From assembly GCF_039537505.1 (NCBI RefSeq), contig NZ_BAABAQ010000007.1:124001-188000 (forward strand): a stretch of 64,000 bases of DNA. The letters are read 5' to 3'. The notes under the pieces were generated by a model. It searched no databases. It was not told the origin of the DNA and saw nothing but the letters and a program-made list of their open reading frames with translations. Of this stretch, positions 35,705 to 44,542 are shown one piece after another. This DNA comes from Streptosporangium oxazolinicum. Its GTDB lineage: Bacteria > Actinomycetota > Actinomycetes > Streptosporangiales > Streptosporangiaceae. How positions within the stretch are numbered: position 1 is the first letter of the stretch; each line of letters starts with the position of its first letter. The translations under genes were made by a program, and so were the position numbers.

Positions 35705-36294
35705 CGGGCCACCTCGTAGTGCAGGTGGGTCACTCCGGGGGCGGGCACTGCTTCGATCAGCCGCAGCGCGATGTGCTCGGGAAGCTCCTGGAAGAAGCTG
35801 CGGCCGGCGCCGAGCAGGACGGGCACCTGGTGCAGGATCACCTCGTCGACGAGGCCCGCTTCCAGCGCGGACGTCAGCACGCCGCCGCCCATGAGGCCGA
35901 CGTCCTTGCCGTCGGCGGCCTCGCGTGCCGCCGCGATCGCGTCCTCGATGCCGGTGGTGACGAGCGTCTGCCTCTCGCCAATCTCGGGCGCGGGCCGGTT
36001 GCTGAGCAGGATCAGCCGGGCTGCCGGGTGCGGGCTACCGCCTCCGAAGTGGTCGGAGTCGTCGTAGGTGTTGCGGCCGGCCACGATCGCGCCCACGCGC
36101 CCGGCGAGGGCGTCGAAGACCCGAGCGCTGGGCCCGCTCAGCTTGAACCCGTCGAAGACCTGACTGGGGGTGTCGCCGTCGAAGTACCAGTCAAACAGCA
36201 TCGTCCCGTCGCCGAGCCCGCGCCCGGCGCCCGGGTCCCGTCCGGTGATGTACCCGTCGGCCGACACCGCGTGGGCGCTGATGACCTTGCTCAT
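35701..36294 (-). CDS. Dihydrofolate reductase/RibD-C-family protein
   Basis: 197 residues from ATG 36294 (GGAGCC upstream). It has VISAHAVSADGYITG at the start, GAIVAGRNTYDDSDHFGG in the middle, GLMGGGVLTSALEAGLVDEVILHQVPVLLG near the end; this is the pattern of the RibD C-terminal/YyaP-type reductases, not of FolA itself. It should bind NADPH; the substrate is not evident. First gene of a three-gene operon with the epimerase-like and PPOX genes, all potentially redox enzymes acting on one compound. No regulator is adjacent. Confidence 0.85.
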   Translation of the reverse strand: MSKVISAHAVSADGYITGRDPGAGRGLGDGTMLFDWYFDGDTPSQVFDGFKLSGPSARVFDALAGRVGAIVAGRNTYDDSDHFGGGSPHPAARLILLSNRPAPEIGERQTLVTTGIEDAIAAAREAADGKDVGLMGGGVLTSALEAGLVDEVILHQVPVLLGAGRSFFQELPEHIALRLIEAVPAPGVTHLHYEVAR

Positions 36295-36611
36295 CTTGGA
36301 GGCTCCTTACCGAATTGAACTTCGTACCCGTGACACCTAAGTCCCTTCAGGAAACTCAAACCGTCGTGCTCATCTGACGCACGATCGCGTTCCTTCCGGT
36401 TGCCGAGAAGTCTCGCGGCACCGCCGGGTGACCGACCAGATGCGAATGTGGACGGTCGGCGGTGATGAACGTCATCGCGAGCCCCGCGAGTCGTTTGCCT
36501 GGTCATCCGAGGCGCTGCACCGCCCCCGACCCCGCGAGGTATGCGGGCCGACGCCGCGATGTCCACGCCCGAGCCGCGCCGGGGTAACGTTCGCCGCTGA
36601 TCGGCAACTGG

Positions 36612-36950
36612 GTGAGCTTCGACAACGGGTACGACCAGGGGATCGGCGAATGGCGGGGTCTGGTCACCGGCGAGCTGACCTACGCGCGGACCCTCGACGG
36701 CCGGCCCTGGCTGCTGTTTCCACGGCCGCGCCGACCCCTGGCAACCGGACGACTGGTCGCCGACCCGGCGGCGGCCGGCTGGGTCGCCGAGGCCGACGCC
36801 CGCCTGGCCGCGCCGCTGGACGAAGCCGGGGACGCGTTCCCGCCGGGCGAGGTACTGCTGGCCTGGCTGGACCCGGCCGACGACTGGAACGCCCAGGAGT
36901 CCGCCCTGCGGGGAGACCGTGCCCGGCTGCTGCCGACGCCGACGCGCTGA
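36612..36950 (+). pseudogene. C-terminal fragment of a sulfatase
   Basis: The frame reads EWRGLVTGELTYARTLDGRPWLLF, LVADPAAAGWVAEADARL and DEAGDAFPPG, the usual C-terminal end of bacterial sulfatases, where a conserved strand reports the enzyme's substrate pocket. The large N-terminal sulfatase domain with its CxPxR motif is absent. It ends 25 bp before another sulfatase start. Read as a decayed remnant; a tiny independent protein is less likely. Confidence 0.55.
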
Positions 36951-36975
36951 GCGTCAGACGAGGAGAGACCTGATC

Positions 36976-37559
36976 ATGTCCCCCCGCCCGAACGTGCTGT
37001 TCGTGATGACCGGCCAGCAGCGGTTCGACACCATCGCGGCGCTCGGCAACCGCGGCATCGCGACGCCCAACCTCGATCGGCTGGCCGCCCGCGGGACCGT
37101 CTTCGACAACGCGTACTCCACCACTCCGGTCTGCGTGCCGGCCCGCCACACGCTGCACAGCGGGTACGAGCCGACCCAGACCCGGGTGTACGACAACGCC
37201 GTCCCCGACGGGGGGCACGCCGCGATCCGGGAGTCCTGCGGGCCGTACCTGGCCGGCGCGATGGGCCTGCGCGGCTACCCGAACCTGGGGGGTCGGCAAG
37301 TTTCACACCACTCAAGGCGATGGTCCGGGAGGGCCGCCTGAAGCTGATCTGGCTGGCCAACGGCGGGCGCCGCTGCTGTTCGACGTCGCGGCCGACTCGC
37401 ACGAGATCGCGCCGCTGCAGGCGGAGCGGCCGCAGGACGCCGATCGGCTGGCCGCGACGCTGGCCGGGCACCTCCGCTCCGAAGGCGTGGCCGACGCCTT
37501 CGACGGCGGCGAGCTGCGGACGTCCCCCCACGAGGAATGGCCGCTGACCCGGATCCACC
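36976..37559 (+). pseudogene. Sulfatase pseudogene with internal deletion and frameshifts
   Basis: ATG 36976 has GGAGAG upstream and begins PNVLFVMTGQQRFDTIAALG, a normal sulfatase N-terminus, and includes the formylglycine motif as CVPARH. After GYPNLG, near 37290, the frame breaks; VGKFHT, the next conserved sulfatase motif, is in a shifted frame. The sequence then jumps to C-terminal material (MVREGRLKLIWLANGG, and after another shift LLFDVAADSHEIAPLQ). The catalytic core between is deleted. Cannot give a working enzyme. Confidence 0.8.
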
Positions 37560-37719
37560 AGTTCGACCTGTCCTGTGGGGTGACGGGTTTCGGCATGTGT
37601 CTCCCCCGATCGGAGGACACTGTTAGACCACGACGCTGACCGAGCCCTCCGATTCCTTCCAGAATTGCCGAATGATCCATGATCGGCAGCCGGGGCCTGC
37701 TACCTTGCACGGCGTGTTG

Positions 37720-38433
37720 ATGAGAATCGTGATGAGGAGCCTGGTCGCGCTGGTGGCGGTCACGGCGGCGACCGTTCCGGCGTCGGCGTCGGTGTCGGCG
37801 GGAGAGACCTACGGGGACTACTCCCGCTTCGGCGCGCGCAGCGCCGGGCAGTACTGGACGGGCGGCCAGGCGGCGGGGCAGTGGACGTGGAAGCCGCTGT
37901 CGTCCACCACCTCGGAGATCAGCTGGGGCGATCCCGCGAAGTGGCCGCCGACGTACGCGGAGAAGTTCGTCCGCACCGGCGGTTGGCTGATGCTGGACGG
38001 CTGGCGCGACAACGGCACCTACTACCGGGTGCGTGTCACCAAGGAGCAGATCGGCGACGCCTCCTGCGGCTCCCTGCGCACGCTCGCCACCTCCGGGCTC
38101 CAGCACTACGTGCAGTGGGACATCCCTTCACGGGCCTACTGCCTCAAGGCGTGGGGCACCATCACCGAGGAGTCCTCCGGCAAGGTCATCCGCTTCGGTC
38201 ACACCCAGATCTGGTCACCGCCCGCCCCGTGCTCCAACCGGTACCTCACCGGCCAGACCTGCATCAAGCAGTGGGAGTCCTGGTGGGACAACAAGGACGA
38301 CCGCGACGGTCCGATTACCCGCAAGCTCGATCGCGACCAGCTCATCGCCCGCGGCAAGGGGATGGCCTTCGACATCCACCAGTACTTCCCGAAGACATGG
38401 CAGGCCGAGGCTCGTTCGTATTGGACCTGGTGA
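37720..38433 (+). CDS. Secreted protein of unknown function
   Basis: 237 residues from ATG 37720; ATGs at 37672 and 37732 are in frame and none has a good ribosome site. A signal peptide (MRSLVALVAVTAATVPASASVSA) precedes a Trp/Tyr-rich mature part (YWTGGQAAGQWTW, WLMLDGWRDNGTYYRVRV, and a closing YWTW). Four to five Cys residues could make disulfides. I do not recognise the family. It is oriented out of the sulfatase remnants and toward the right terminal repeat. Confidence 0.65.
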   Translation: MRIVMRSLVALVAVTAATVPASASVSAGETYGDYSRFGARSAGQYWTGGQAAGQWTWKPLSSTTSEISWGDPAKWPPTYAEKFVRTGGWLMLDGWRDNGTYYRVRVTKEQIGDASCGSLRTLATSGLQHYVQWDIPSRAYCLKAWGTITEESSGKVIRFGHTQIWSPPAPCSNRYLTGQTCIKQWESWWDNKDDRDGPITRKLDRDQLIARGKGMAFDIHQYFPKTWQAEARSYWTW

Positions 38434-38925
38434 GCAAGGCGGCCCGCGCCCGAATCACGCGGCCATCTCGACGAGATGCTTGAGCGTGCCCCCGGACGGC
38501 GGTTAAGGCCCGCCGGGATCCGGATACCGCCGACGGTTCGAAGGTGAGAGCGCGAGCCGTACAGGTAATTTATGTAAAGCCGGTAGGTGATATCGACGTT
38601 TCGGGTCCAGAGCGTGCGCCCGGCCGAGGTCGCGACCCGCAGGCACGTGATGGCCCAGGCCGCGGGGGCGGCCGGCTGGGACGGGGTCTTGCCCGCGATG
38701 ACGTTACTGGCCGAGTGGCCAGTGGCGCTTCGACAAGACGCCCGAGAGCTACCTCGCCGGCCTCGAACTCCGCGCCGCGATGATCTGGCTCGAAGATCTA
38801 TTGCAAGCAGCCAATTGATCACGACATCACACAGGCCCTAACACAGTTCACCTCACCCAACTCCAACAGCGCAACGGACATCAATTCGCGAACCGTCATC
38901 TCACGTCCTGCCGCTCTACATGGGA
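38434..38925. other. Stretch with no intact gene at the right edge of the island
   Basis: Short interrupted frames occur. One between about 38590 and 38700 reads VRPAEVATRRHVMAQA and continues, after a shift, with FDKTPESYLAGLELRAAMIW up to a stop at 38817. This has the look of a broken gene end, possibly of a transposase, but I cannot name a family. 38820-38925 is AT-richer and non-coding, fitting a transposon end. Confidence 0.35.
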
Positions 38926-38947
38926 CCAACTATCGCCCCCTGTCTCA
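38926..38947 (-). repeat. Right terminal inverted repeat
   Basis: Reverse complement of 30052-30073 without mismatch over 22 bp. The direct repeat CAAGGGT follows at 38948-38954. Confidence 0.85.
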
Positions 38948-39010
38948 CAAGGGTTCGGGGACGCGTTCCGCGGGCCGAAAATTGTCGGTGCCCGGCGGGA
39001 TGATGGGATC

Positions 39011-41101
39011 ATGACCGACGCACCCCCCAGCACCCTTTTGGCCGATCAGACCGCCTACGCCGAGGCCGTCCAGCTCGCCCTGGACGCCGCTGCGGCCTAC
39101 TACGGCGACGGCACGTCCACGCTGGACGACGACGCCTACGACCGGCTGGTCCGGGGCATCCAGGCCTATGAGGACGAGCATCCCGACGAGGTGCTGCCGA
39201 CCTCGCCGACGGGCAAGGTGGCCGGTGGCGCGGTGGTCGGCGACGTGCCGCACACGGTGTCGATGCTGAGCCTGGACAACGTCTTCGGCGCCCAGCAGCT
39301 GGCCGACTGGGCCGCGTCGCTGGAGCGCAGGCTGGGCTGGCCGGTCACCGCGTGGAGCGTGGAGCCGAAACTCGACGGACTCGCGATCGCCGCGCGTTAC
39401 CGGGGCGGGCGGCTGGTGCGGCTGGTCACCCGGGGTGACGGCACCAAGGGCGAGGACGTGAGCCACGCGATCGGCACCATCGTGGGACTGCCCGCCAGGC
39501 TGGCCGATCCGGTCACGGTGGAGCTGCGCGGTGAGGTGATGATGACGGCCGAGCAGTTCGAGGCGGCGTGCCTCAAGCGCCAGGCGCACGACGGCACCAC
39601 GTTCGCCAACCCGCGCAGCGCCGCCGCCGGCACGCTGCGCGCCCAGGACCGGCCGTACGTGTGCGAGCTGACCTTCTTCGGCTACGGCGCGCTGCCGCAG
39701 CCCGACGACACCTCCGAGCGGGCCGTGTCGCTGCGCGAGCTGCCGCACAGCGAGATCATGACGTGGGTCGCCGCCCAGGGCGTGCTGACCCCCGCCGCCA
39801 CCGACGTCGGCGGGATCGTCGCCACCACCCTGGAGGGGGTCCAGGAGCGGGTCGAGCAGATCGCCGCCAAACGAGCGGAGCTGGCCTTCGGCATCGACGG
39901 CATCGTGATCAAGTGCGACCTCGCCGCCGACCAGGCGCAGGCCGGGTTCAGCTCGCGCGCCCCCCGCTGGGCGATCGCCTACAAGCTCCCCGCCACCGAG
40001 AAGATCACCAAACTGCTCGACGTCGAGTGGAACGTCGGCCGCAGCGGCATCATCGCCCCACGCGCCGTGCTGGAGCCGGTCGAGCTCGACGGCAGCACCG
40101 TCACCTACGCCACCCTGCACAACGCCTCCGACATCGGACGCCGGGGCTTGATGCTGGGCGATTCCGTGGTCGTCTACAAGGCCGGCGACGTGATTCCCCG
40201 GGTCGAGGCCCCGGTCGTACACCTGCGCACCGGCGACGAGCGGCCGATCCCCATCCCGGAGGTCTGCCCGCTGTGCGGCGACGAGATCGACGCCTCCCAG
40301 GAGCGGTGGCGGTGCGTGCGCGGGCGCGCCTGCCGGGTGATCGCCTCCATCGGCTACGCCGCCGGCCGCGACCAGCTCGACATCGAGGGCCTGGCCGAGA
40401 ACCGCGTCCAGCAGATGCTGGACGCCGGGCTGATCGCCGACTTCGCCGACCTGTTCTTCCTCACCCGCGAGCAGGTGCTGGGCCTGGAGCGGATGGGCGC
40501 CACCAGCACCGACAACCTGCTCGCCGCGATCGAGCGGGCCAAGGCCCAGCCGCTCAGCAGGGTCTTCTGCGCGCTGGGCGTGCGCGGCACCGGCCGGTCC
40601 ATGAGCCGCCGCATCGCCCGCCACTTCGGCAGCATGGACGCCATCCGCGCGGCCGACGCGGAGGCGATCGAGGCGGTCGAGGGCATCGGCCCGAAGAAGG
40701 CACCGGCGGTGGTGGCCGAGCTGACCGAGCTCGCACCGCTCATCGACAAGCTGGTGGCGGCCGGGGTCACCATGACCGAGCCGGGCTGGACGCCACCCGC
40801 CGTCCCCGGCTCCGACGCGCCGACGGGCTCGGAGCCGGGCGGCGCGTCCGAGCTGCCGCTGGCCGGGATGTCCGTCGTGGTCACCGGCTCCATGAGCGGG
40901 ACGCTGGAGACGCTGACCCGCAACCAGATGAACGAGCTGATCGAACGCGCCGGCGGCAAATCCTCCTCCAGCGTCTCGAAGAAGACCAGCCTGCTGGTGG
41001 CCGGAGAGAACGCGGGTTCCAAGCGCGCCAAGGCCGAGAGCCTGGGCGTACGGATCGTCGGCCCGGAGGAGTTCGCCGACCTCGTCGGCCCGTTCGTCTG
41101 A
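39011..41101 (+). CDS. ligA: NAD-dependent DNA ligase
   Basis: 696 residues. Order: N-terminal Ia domain (YYGDGTSTLDDDAYDRL), adenylation domain with the nucleotidyl-acceptor Lys near 120 in VEPKLDGLAIAARY, OB fold, a four-Cys zinc finger (CPLCGDEI..WRCVRGRAC), helix-hairpin-helix repeats, and a C-terminal BRCT domain (LPLAGMSVVVTGSM to the end). The enzyme seals nicks using NAD. Compared with the usual ligase of replication it has a divergent N-terminus and an extra Pro/Gly linker before the BRCT domain, and it stands alone next to a transposon edge and an RHS operon. It may therefore be a second paralogue, as found in several actinomycetes; the rest of the genome would be needed to tell. 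Confidence 0.93.
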   Translation: MTDAPPSTLLADQTAYAEAVQLALDAAAAYYGDGTSTLDDDAYDRLVRGIQAYEDEHPDEVLPTSPTGKVAGGAVVGDVPHTVSMLSLDNVFGAQQLADWAASLERRLGWPVTAWSVEPKLDGLAIAARYRGGRLVRLVTRGDGTKGEDVSHAIGTIVGLPARLADPVTVELRGEVMMTAEQFEAACLKRQAHDGTTFANPRSAAAGTLRAQDRPYVCELTFFGYGALPQPDDTSERAVSLRELPHSEIMTWVAAQGVLTPAATDVGGIVATTLEGVQERVEQIAAKRAELAFGIDGIVIKCDLAADQAQAGFSSRAPRWAIAYKLPATEKITKLLDVEWNVGRSGIIAPRAVLEPVELDGSTVTYATLHNASDIGRRGLMLGDSVVVYKAGDVIPRVEAPVVHLRTGDERPIPIPEVCPLCGDEIDASQERWRCVRGRACRVIASIGYAAGRDQLDIEGLAENRVQQMLDAGLIADFADLFFLTREQVLGLERMGATSTDNLLAAIERAKAQPLSRVFCALGVRGTGRSMSRRIARHFGSMDAIRAADAEAIEAVEGIGPKKAPAVVAELTELAPLIDKLVAAGVTMTEPGWTPPAVPGSDAPTGSEPGGASELPLAGMSVVVTGSMSGTLETLTRNQMNELIERAGGKSSSSVSKKTSLLVAGENAGSKRAKAESLGVRIVGPEEFADLVGPFV

Positions 41102-41202
41102 GGCCGTCGATCGTTCTGTCCAGGGCGGTCCTCCCGGCCGCCGGCGCCACCGTCACGACCCGTCCGTCATCCACCGATCCACCTCTGACAGGAACCACCG
41201 GC

Positions 41203-43290
41203 ATGCCTCTCTCCCCTCTCGCCCAGCGTCTGCTCGCGCTGATCAACGGGACCGCGAACGACCCCACGTACTGGCCTGAGGTCTCCCAGCTGAGCACCGG
41301 GCTGGGCGCGTCGGTCCCGGTCGGCGACGACAGCCCGATGTCGGCACGGTATGTGGTCGACGAGCAGCGGCTGGCCGTGGCGGCCCGCGAGCTGGTCGGA
41401 TTCCTGATGCCGGACGGAGAGCGACCGTACGAACCCTTCTCCGTGCTGGTGGCGGCGGGGCTGGCGGGCATGGGCGCCGAAGTGGGCGACCGGCTCACCC
41501 GGGAGCGCGGGCCGATCGCGGCCGCCGAGCTGGAGGTGCTGCTCGGCTGGGACGTGGAGCGGCGGGCGCTGCTCGCCGAGGCGATGCGGGAACGGTCCGA
41601 CCATGCCGCCCCGCTGCCCGGCGTGATCGAATGGCTCAACGGCCAGCCCGGTTACCCGGACTTCGCCCGGACGGCTCTGGAGGCGGCCGAGGCCCGCGTC
41701 GCGGCGATCCACGCCGGAGAGATCCCCTACCGGGCGGAGAAGGCGTTCGAGGACGGGGAGAAGGCGATCCTCGGCAGGGCCGTACGGCTGGCGCTCCTCC
41801 GGGACGAGCCCTGGCTGCCCGAGGTGCTGGACAGGCTGCTGCGCGGGATCGCGGTGGCGCCGACCCAGGCCAAGACCCTGCTCTCGCAGGGACTGCTGTT
41901 CGAGATCGCCCGCGCGGTGCGGAGCTACCCGACGCCCGAGGCGATCTCGGCGTTGCGCGCCGTCCGCCAGGTCACCCGGCACGCCGGGGTGCCCAAGCAA
42001 CTGGACCGCATGTTCAAGGACATCGAGGCCGCCCTGGCCAACCGGCTGGAGGTGGCGTTCCGGATACCCGACGGGCGGGTACGGCAGACCGTCGGCGAGC
42101 ACACGGCGGTGATCTCCATCGACGGCAAGGTCGAGCTGTCGTGGTGGCACGGGGACAGGAAGCTCAAGACGGTCCCGGCGGCGGTCAGGCGGGAGCACCC
42201 CGCCGAGGTCAAGCGGCTGCGCGAGCTGGCCAAGCGGACCCAGCAGCAGCAGGCCACCCTGGCCAGGGCGCTGGAGGCCGGATGCGCCGGCGAGACGGCT
42301 CCGCCGTACCGGCAGCTGGAGGGGCACCCGGTCACCGACCGGGTGATCTGGGAGTTCGAGGTCGAGCCCGGCGTGTGGCGCGCCGAGCTGGGGCTCACCG
42401 TGCCGGACGTGCCGGTGCGACTGTGGCACCCGGCCCGCGCGTCCCTGGAGGAGGTACGCGCCTGGCGGGAGGTGGTGCAGGGCAAGGAGCTGCGCCAGCC
42501 GTTCAAGCAGGCCTTCCGCGAGGTCTACCTGCTCACCCCCGCCGAAGAGGAGACGCGCGACCACTCGCGCCGCTTCTCCAGCCACCTGCTCCGGTACGGC
42601 CAGGCCAAGGCACTGCTCACCGACCGCGGCTGGACCGGCATGACGCTGGGCCACTGGAACTGGGAGGGAGGGTCCGACGCGTGCACCGCCGCCAAGAAGC
42701 TGCCCGGCGGCCTGACCGTCACCTGGGACTTCCACCTGGACGAGCACTCCTACGAACGCGACGGTTACGGCACCACCGCCTCCGTCTGCGTCAGCGGCGA
42801 CATCCGTTTCCTCGCCGGCACCTCGCCGGTCCCGCTGGCCGAGGTCCCTCCGCTCGTCCTGTCGGAGGCGCTGCGCGACGCCGACCTGGTCGTCGGCGTC
42901 ACCTCCACCGGCCTGGACCCCGAGGGCCACGGGGACTACTGGCGCTCCTACAGCTTCGGCGACCTGGCCGAGAGCGCCCGGGTCCGGCGCGACGCCCTGT
43001 CCCGGCTGATCGGGCGCACGACCATCGCCGACCGGTGCACCATGACCGATCGCTTCCTGGTGGTCCGGGGCGACCTGCGCACCTACAAGATCCACCTGGG
43101 GTCGGCGAACATCCTGATGGAACCCAACGACGCCTACCTGTGCGTCGTCTCCGCCCGCGACCCCCACGCCGGGCTGTTCCTTCCGTTCGAGGAGGACGGC
43201 CGGTTGGCGCTCATCCTCAGCAAGGCCTTCCTGCTGGCGAACGACACCGCCATCACCGACACCTCCATCACCCACCAGCTCCGGGCCTGA
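41203..43290 (+). CDS. DUF4132-type protein
   Basis: 695 residues from ATG 41203 with AGGAA 10 bases upstream, 101 bp after ligA. The C-terminal 400 residues match my memory of DUF4132/DUF7737 proteins: ELSWWHGDRKLKTVPAAVR, LLTPAEEETRDHSRRF, LRYGQAKALLTDRGW, LFLPFEEDGRLALILSKAFLL. The N-terminal part is helical, with Ala/Leu/Glu-rich repeats resembling HEAT-like folds. Such proteins are sometimes annotated as WGR-associated or molybdate-regulator-like, but no biochemical role is established. The family name is given with moderate certainty; that it is a real gene is certain. Confidence 0.7.
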   Translation: MPLSPLAQRLLALINGTANDPTYWPEVSQLSTGLGASVPVGDDSPMSARYVVDEQRLAVAARELVGFLMPDGERPYEPFSVLVAAGLAGMGAEVGDRLTRERGPIAAAELEVLLGWDVERRALLAEAMRERSDHAAPLPGVIEWLNGQPGYPDFARTALEAAEARVAAIHAGEIPYRAEKAFEDGEKAILGRAVRLALLRDEPWLPEVLDRLLRGIAVAPTQAKTLLSQGLLFEIARAVRSYPTPEAISALRAVRQVTRHAGVPKQLDRMFKDIEAALANRLEVAFRIPDGRVRQTVGEHTAVISIDGKVELSWWHGDRKLKTVPAAVRREHPAEVKRLRELAKRTQQQQATLARALEAGCAGETAPPYRQLEGHPVTDRVIWEFEVEPGVWRAELGLTVPDVPVRLWHPARASLEEVRAWREVVQGKELRQPFKQAFREVYLLTPAEEETRDHSRRFSSHLLRYGQAKALLTDRGWTGMTLGHWNWEGGSDACTAAKKLPGGLTVTWDFHLDEHSYERDGYGTTASVCVSGDIRFLAGTSPVPLAEVPPLVLSEALRDADLVVGVTSTGLDPEGHGDYWRSYSFGDLAESARVRRDALSRLIGRTTIADRCTMTDRFLVVRGDLRTYKIHLGSANILMEPNDAYLCVVSARDPHAGLFLPFEEDGRLALILSKAFLLANDTAITDTSITHQLRA

Positions 43291-43304
43291 TCCCCGTGGG
43301 GACC

Positions 43305-43334
43305 CCGGCCCCGCTCCTCGTGGGCGCGGGCCGG
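43305..43334. terminator. Hairpin between convergent genes
   Basis: CCGGCCCCGC (43305-43314) pairs with GCGGGCCGG (43326-43334) with one bulged base. It lies between the stops of the DUF4132 gene (43290) and the convergent Tat-exported oxidoreductase (43367). Confidence 0.5.
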
Positions 43335-43366
43335 TCCGTTCGGCGGGTTAGGGAGCGACTCGGCCG

Positions 43367-44542
43367 TCAGCGGTGCACGTGCGGCAGGACCTCCCGGCCG
43401 TAGAACTCGACCACGCGCCGCTGGTCCTCCTGGCCGGAGTGGATGAACGGGGTGGCGCCGAGGTCGACGATCCGCTGGGTGGCCTTGATGTGCACCTTCG
43501 GATCCGTGCTGACCGGCCAGCCGGCGTACACCTGCTGGAGCTTCCAGCGCTGCTCGGCCAGCCGCTGGATGGTCACCGGGTTCGGCTGGTAGAGCAGGTC
43601 GCCGAAGCCGTGCACGGTGAACCGCCACTTCTCCGCGGCCTGGTCCGCCTCGGCCCGGCCGCCCACCACGACCCACGTCTCGACGAGCTTCGGCATGGTG
43701 TCGGGGTTCTTGCCCGCGGCGCGGGCACCCTTGGCGAACGCGTCGCGCAGCCGGGGGTCGGCGATGTCCTTGGTCTGGGCGATCCAGCCGTCGCCGTAGC
43801 GTCCCGCCAGGTACGCGCTCTTCGGCCCGCTGGCCGCGATGTAGATCGGCACCTTGGAGGGGGGGACGTCGTACAGCTTGAACTCCCTGGTCTGGTAGAA
43901 GCGCCCCTTGAAGGTGGTGCGCTCGCCCGTCCAGAGTTTGCGGATCAGCTGGACGGCCTCGATGAGCCGGTCGTGGCGTTCGGGGTAGCGGCCGAACCGG
44001 CCGGTGGTGGCGAGCTCGTTGAGTGCCTCGCCGGTGCCGACGCCGAGGAAGACCTTGCCGGGGCTCAGGATGTCGAGGGAGGCGAAAGCCTGCGCCACCT
44101 GGGAGGGGTGGTGGCGGTAGATGGGGCAGGTGACGCCGGTGCCGTACGTCAGTTTCGGCGCGCGCTCGCCGATCAGGGCGAGCGTGAGCCAGGGGAACAT
44201 GGAGTGGCCCTCGTTGTCCTGCCACGGATGGGAGTGGTCGCTCGTCCAGACCTGGCTGAACCCGGCCTGCTCGGCCAGTTCGGCGAAGCGCACCAGGTCC
44301 GGAGTGCGGAACTGCTCGTGGCTCAGGACGAAGCCCACCGGAACCGCCGACGGCCTGCTCCCACCCGGGCTCGGGCTCGGGCTCGGCGAGGGAGAGGGTG
44401 GGGGCGAGCCGGGCCGGATGATCGGCTGAGGCAGGCTCGCGCCGCCCAGCATCGCGGCTCCCAGCATGGAGAAGTGCCGCCTCGACAGGCCGCCGGGCCG
44501 GTCCGCCTCCCCTGGTCGCCGTTCGTGCTCGTGTGCGCTCAT
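43367..44542 (-). CDS. Tat-exported F420-dependent LLM-class oxidoreductase
   Basis: 391 residues from ATG 44542 (run of G upstream). A twin-arginine signal (GGLSRRHFSMLGAAMLGGA) is followed by a linker of alternating Pro and Ser (residues about 45-60). Then comes a luciferase-like TIM barrel: VGFVLSHEQF, QVWTSDHSHPWQDNEGHS, GTGVTCPIYRHHP and FLGVGTGEALNE. These blocks match the F420-dependent glucose-6-phosphate-dehydrogenase-like subgroup (TIGR03557), which includes the exported FGD2/hydroxymycolic-acid-dehydrogenase-type enzymes of mycobacteria. F420 is the likely cofactor; export in folded, cofactor-loaded form would explain the Tat signal. Substrate unknown. Confidence 0.88.
   Translation of the reverse strand: MSAHEHERRPGEADRPGGLSRRHFSMLGAAMLGGASLPQPIIRPGSPPPSPSPSPSPSPGGSRPSAVPVGFVLSHEQFRTPDLVRFAELAEQAGFSQVWTSDHSHPWQDNEGHSMFPWLTLALIGERAPKLTYGTGVTCPIYRHHPSQVAQAFASLDILSPGKVFLGVGTGEALNELATTGRFGRYPERHDRLIEAVQLIRKLWTGERTTFKGRFYQTREFKLYDVPPSKVPIYIAASGPKSAYLAGRYGDGWIAQTKDIADPRLRDAFAKGARAAGKNPDTMPKLVETWVVVGGRAEADQAAEKWRFTVHGFGDLLYQPNPVTIQRLAEQRWKLQQVYAGWPVSTDPKVHIKATQRIVDLGATPFIHSGQEDQRRVVEFYGREVLPHVHR

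Larger units (their letters stand above)
30045..38954. mobile_element. Putative 8.9-kb transposon or transposon-derived island
   Basis: The segment is bounded by a perfect 22-bp inverted repeat (30052-30073 and, reversed, 38926-38947; each begins TGAGACAGGGGG going inward). Directly outside is the 7-bp direct repeat CAAGGGT (30045-30051, 38948-38954), as expected of a target duplication. Inside are broken ISAs1- and IS3-type transposases, a two-component system, a three-gene operon, sulfatase fragments and a secreted protein. No intact transposase remains. I infer an ISAs1-like element whose transposase gene was split by later insertions, so that old ends now enclose unrelated cargo. Whether the whole moved as a unit cannot be known from one sequence. 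Confidence 0.65.
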
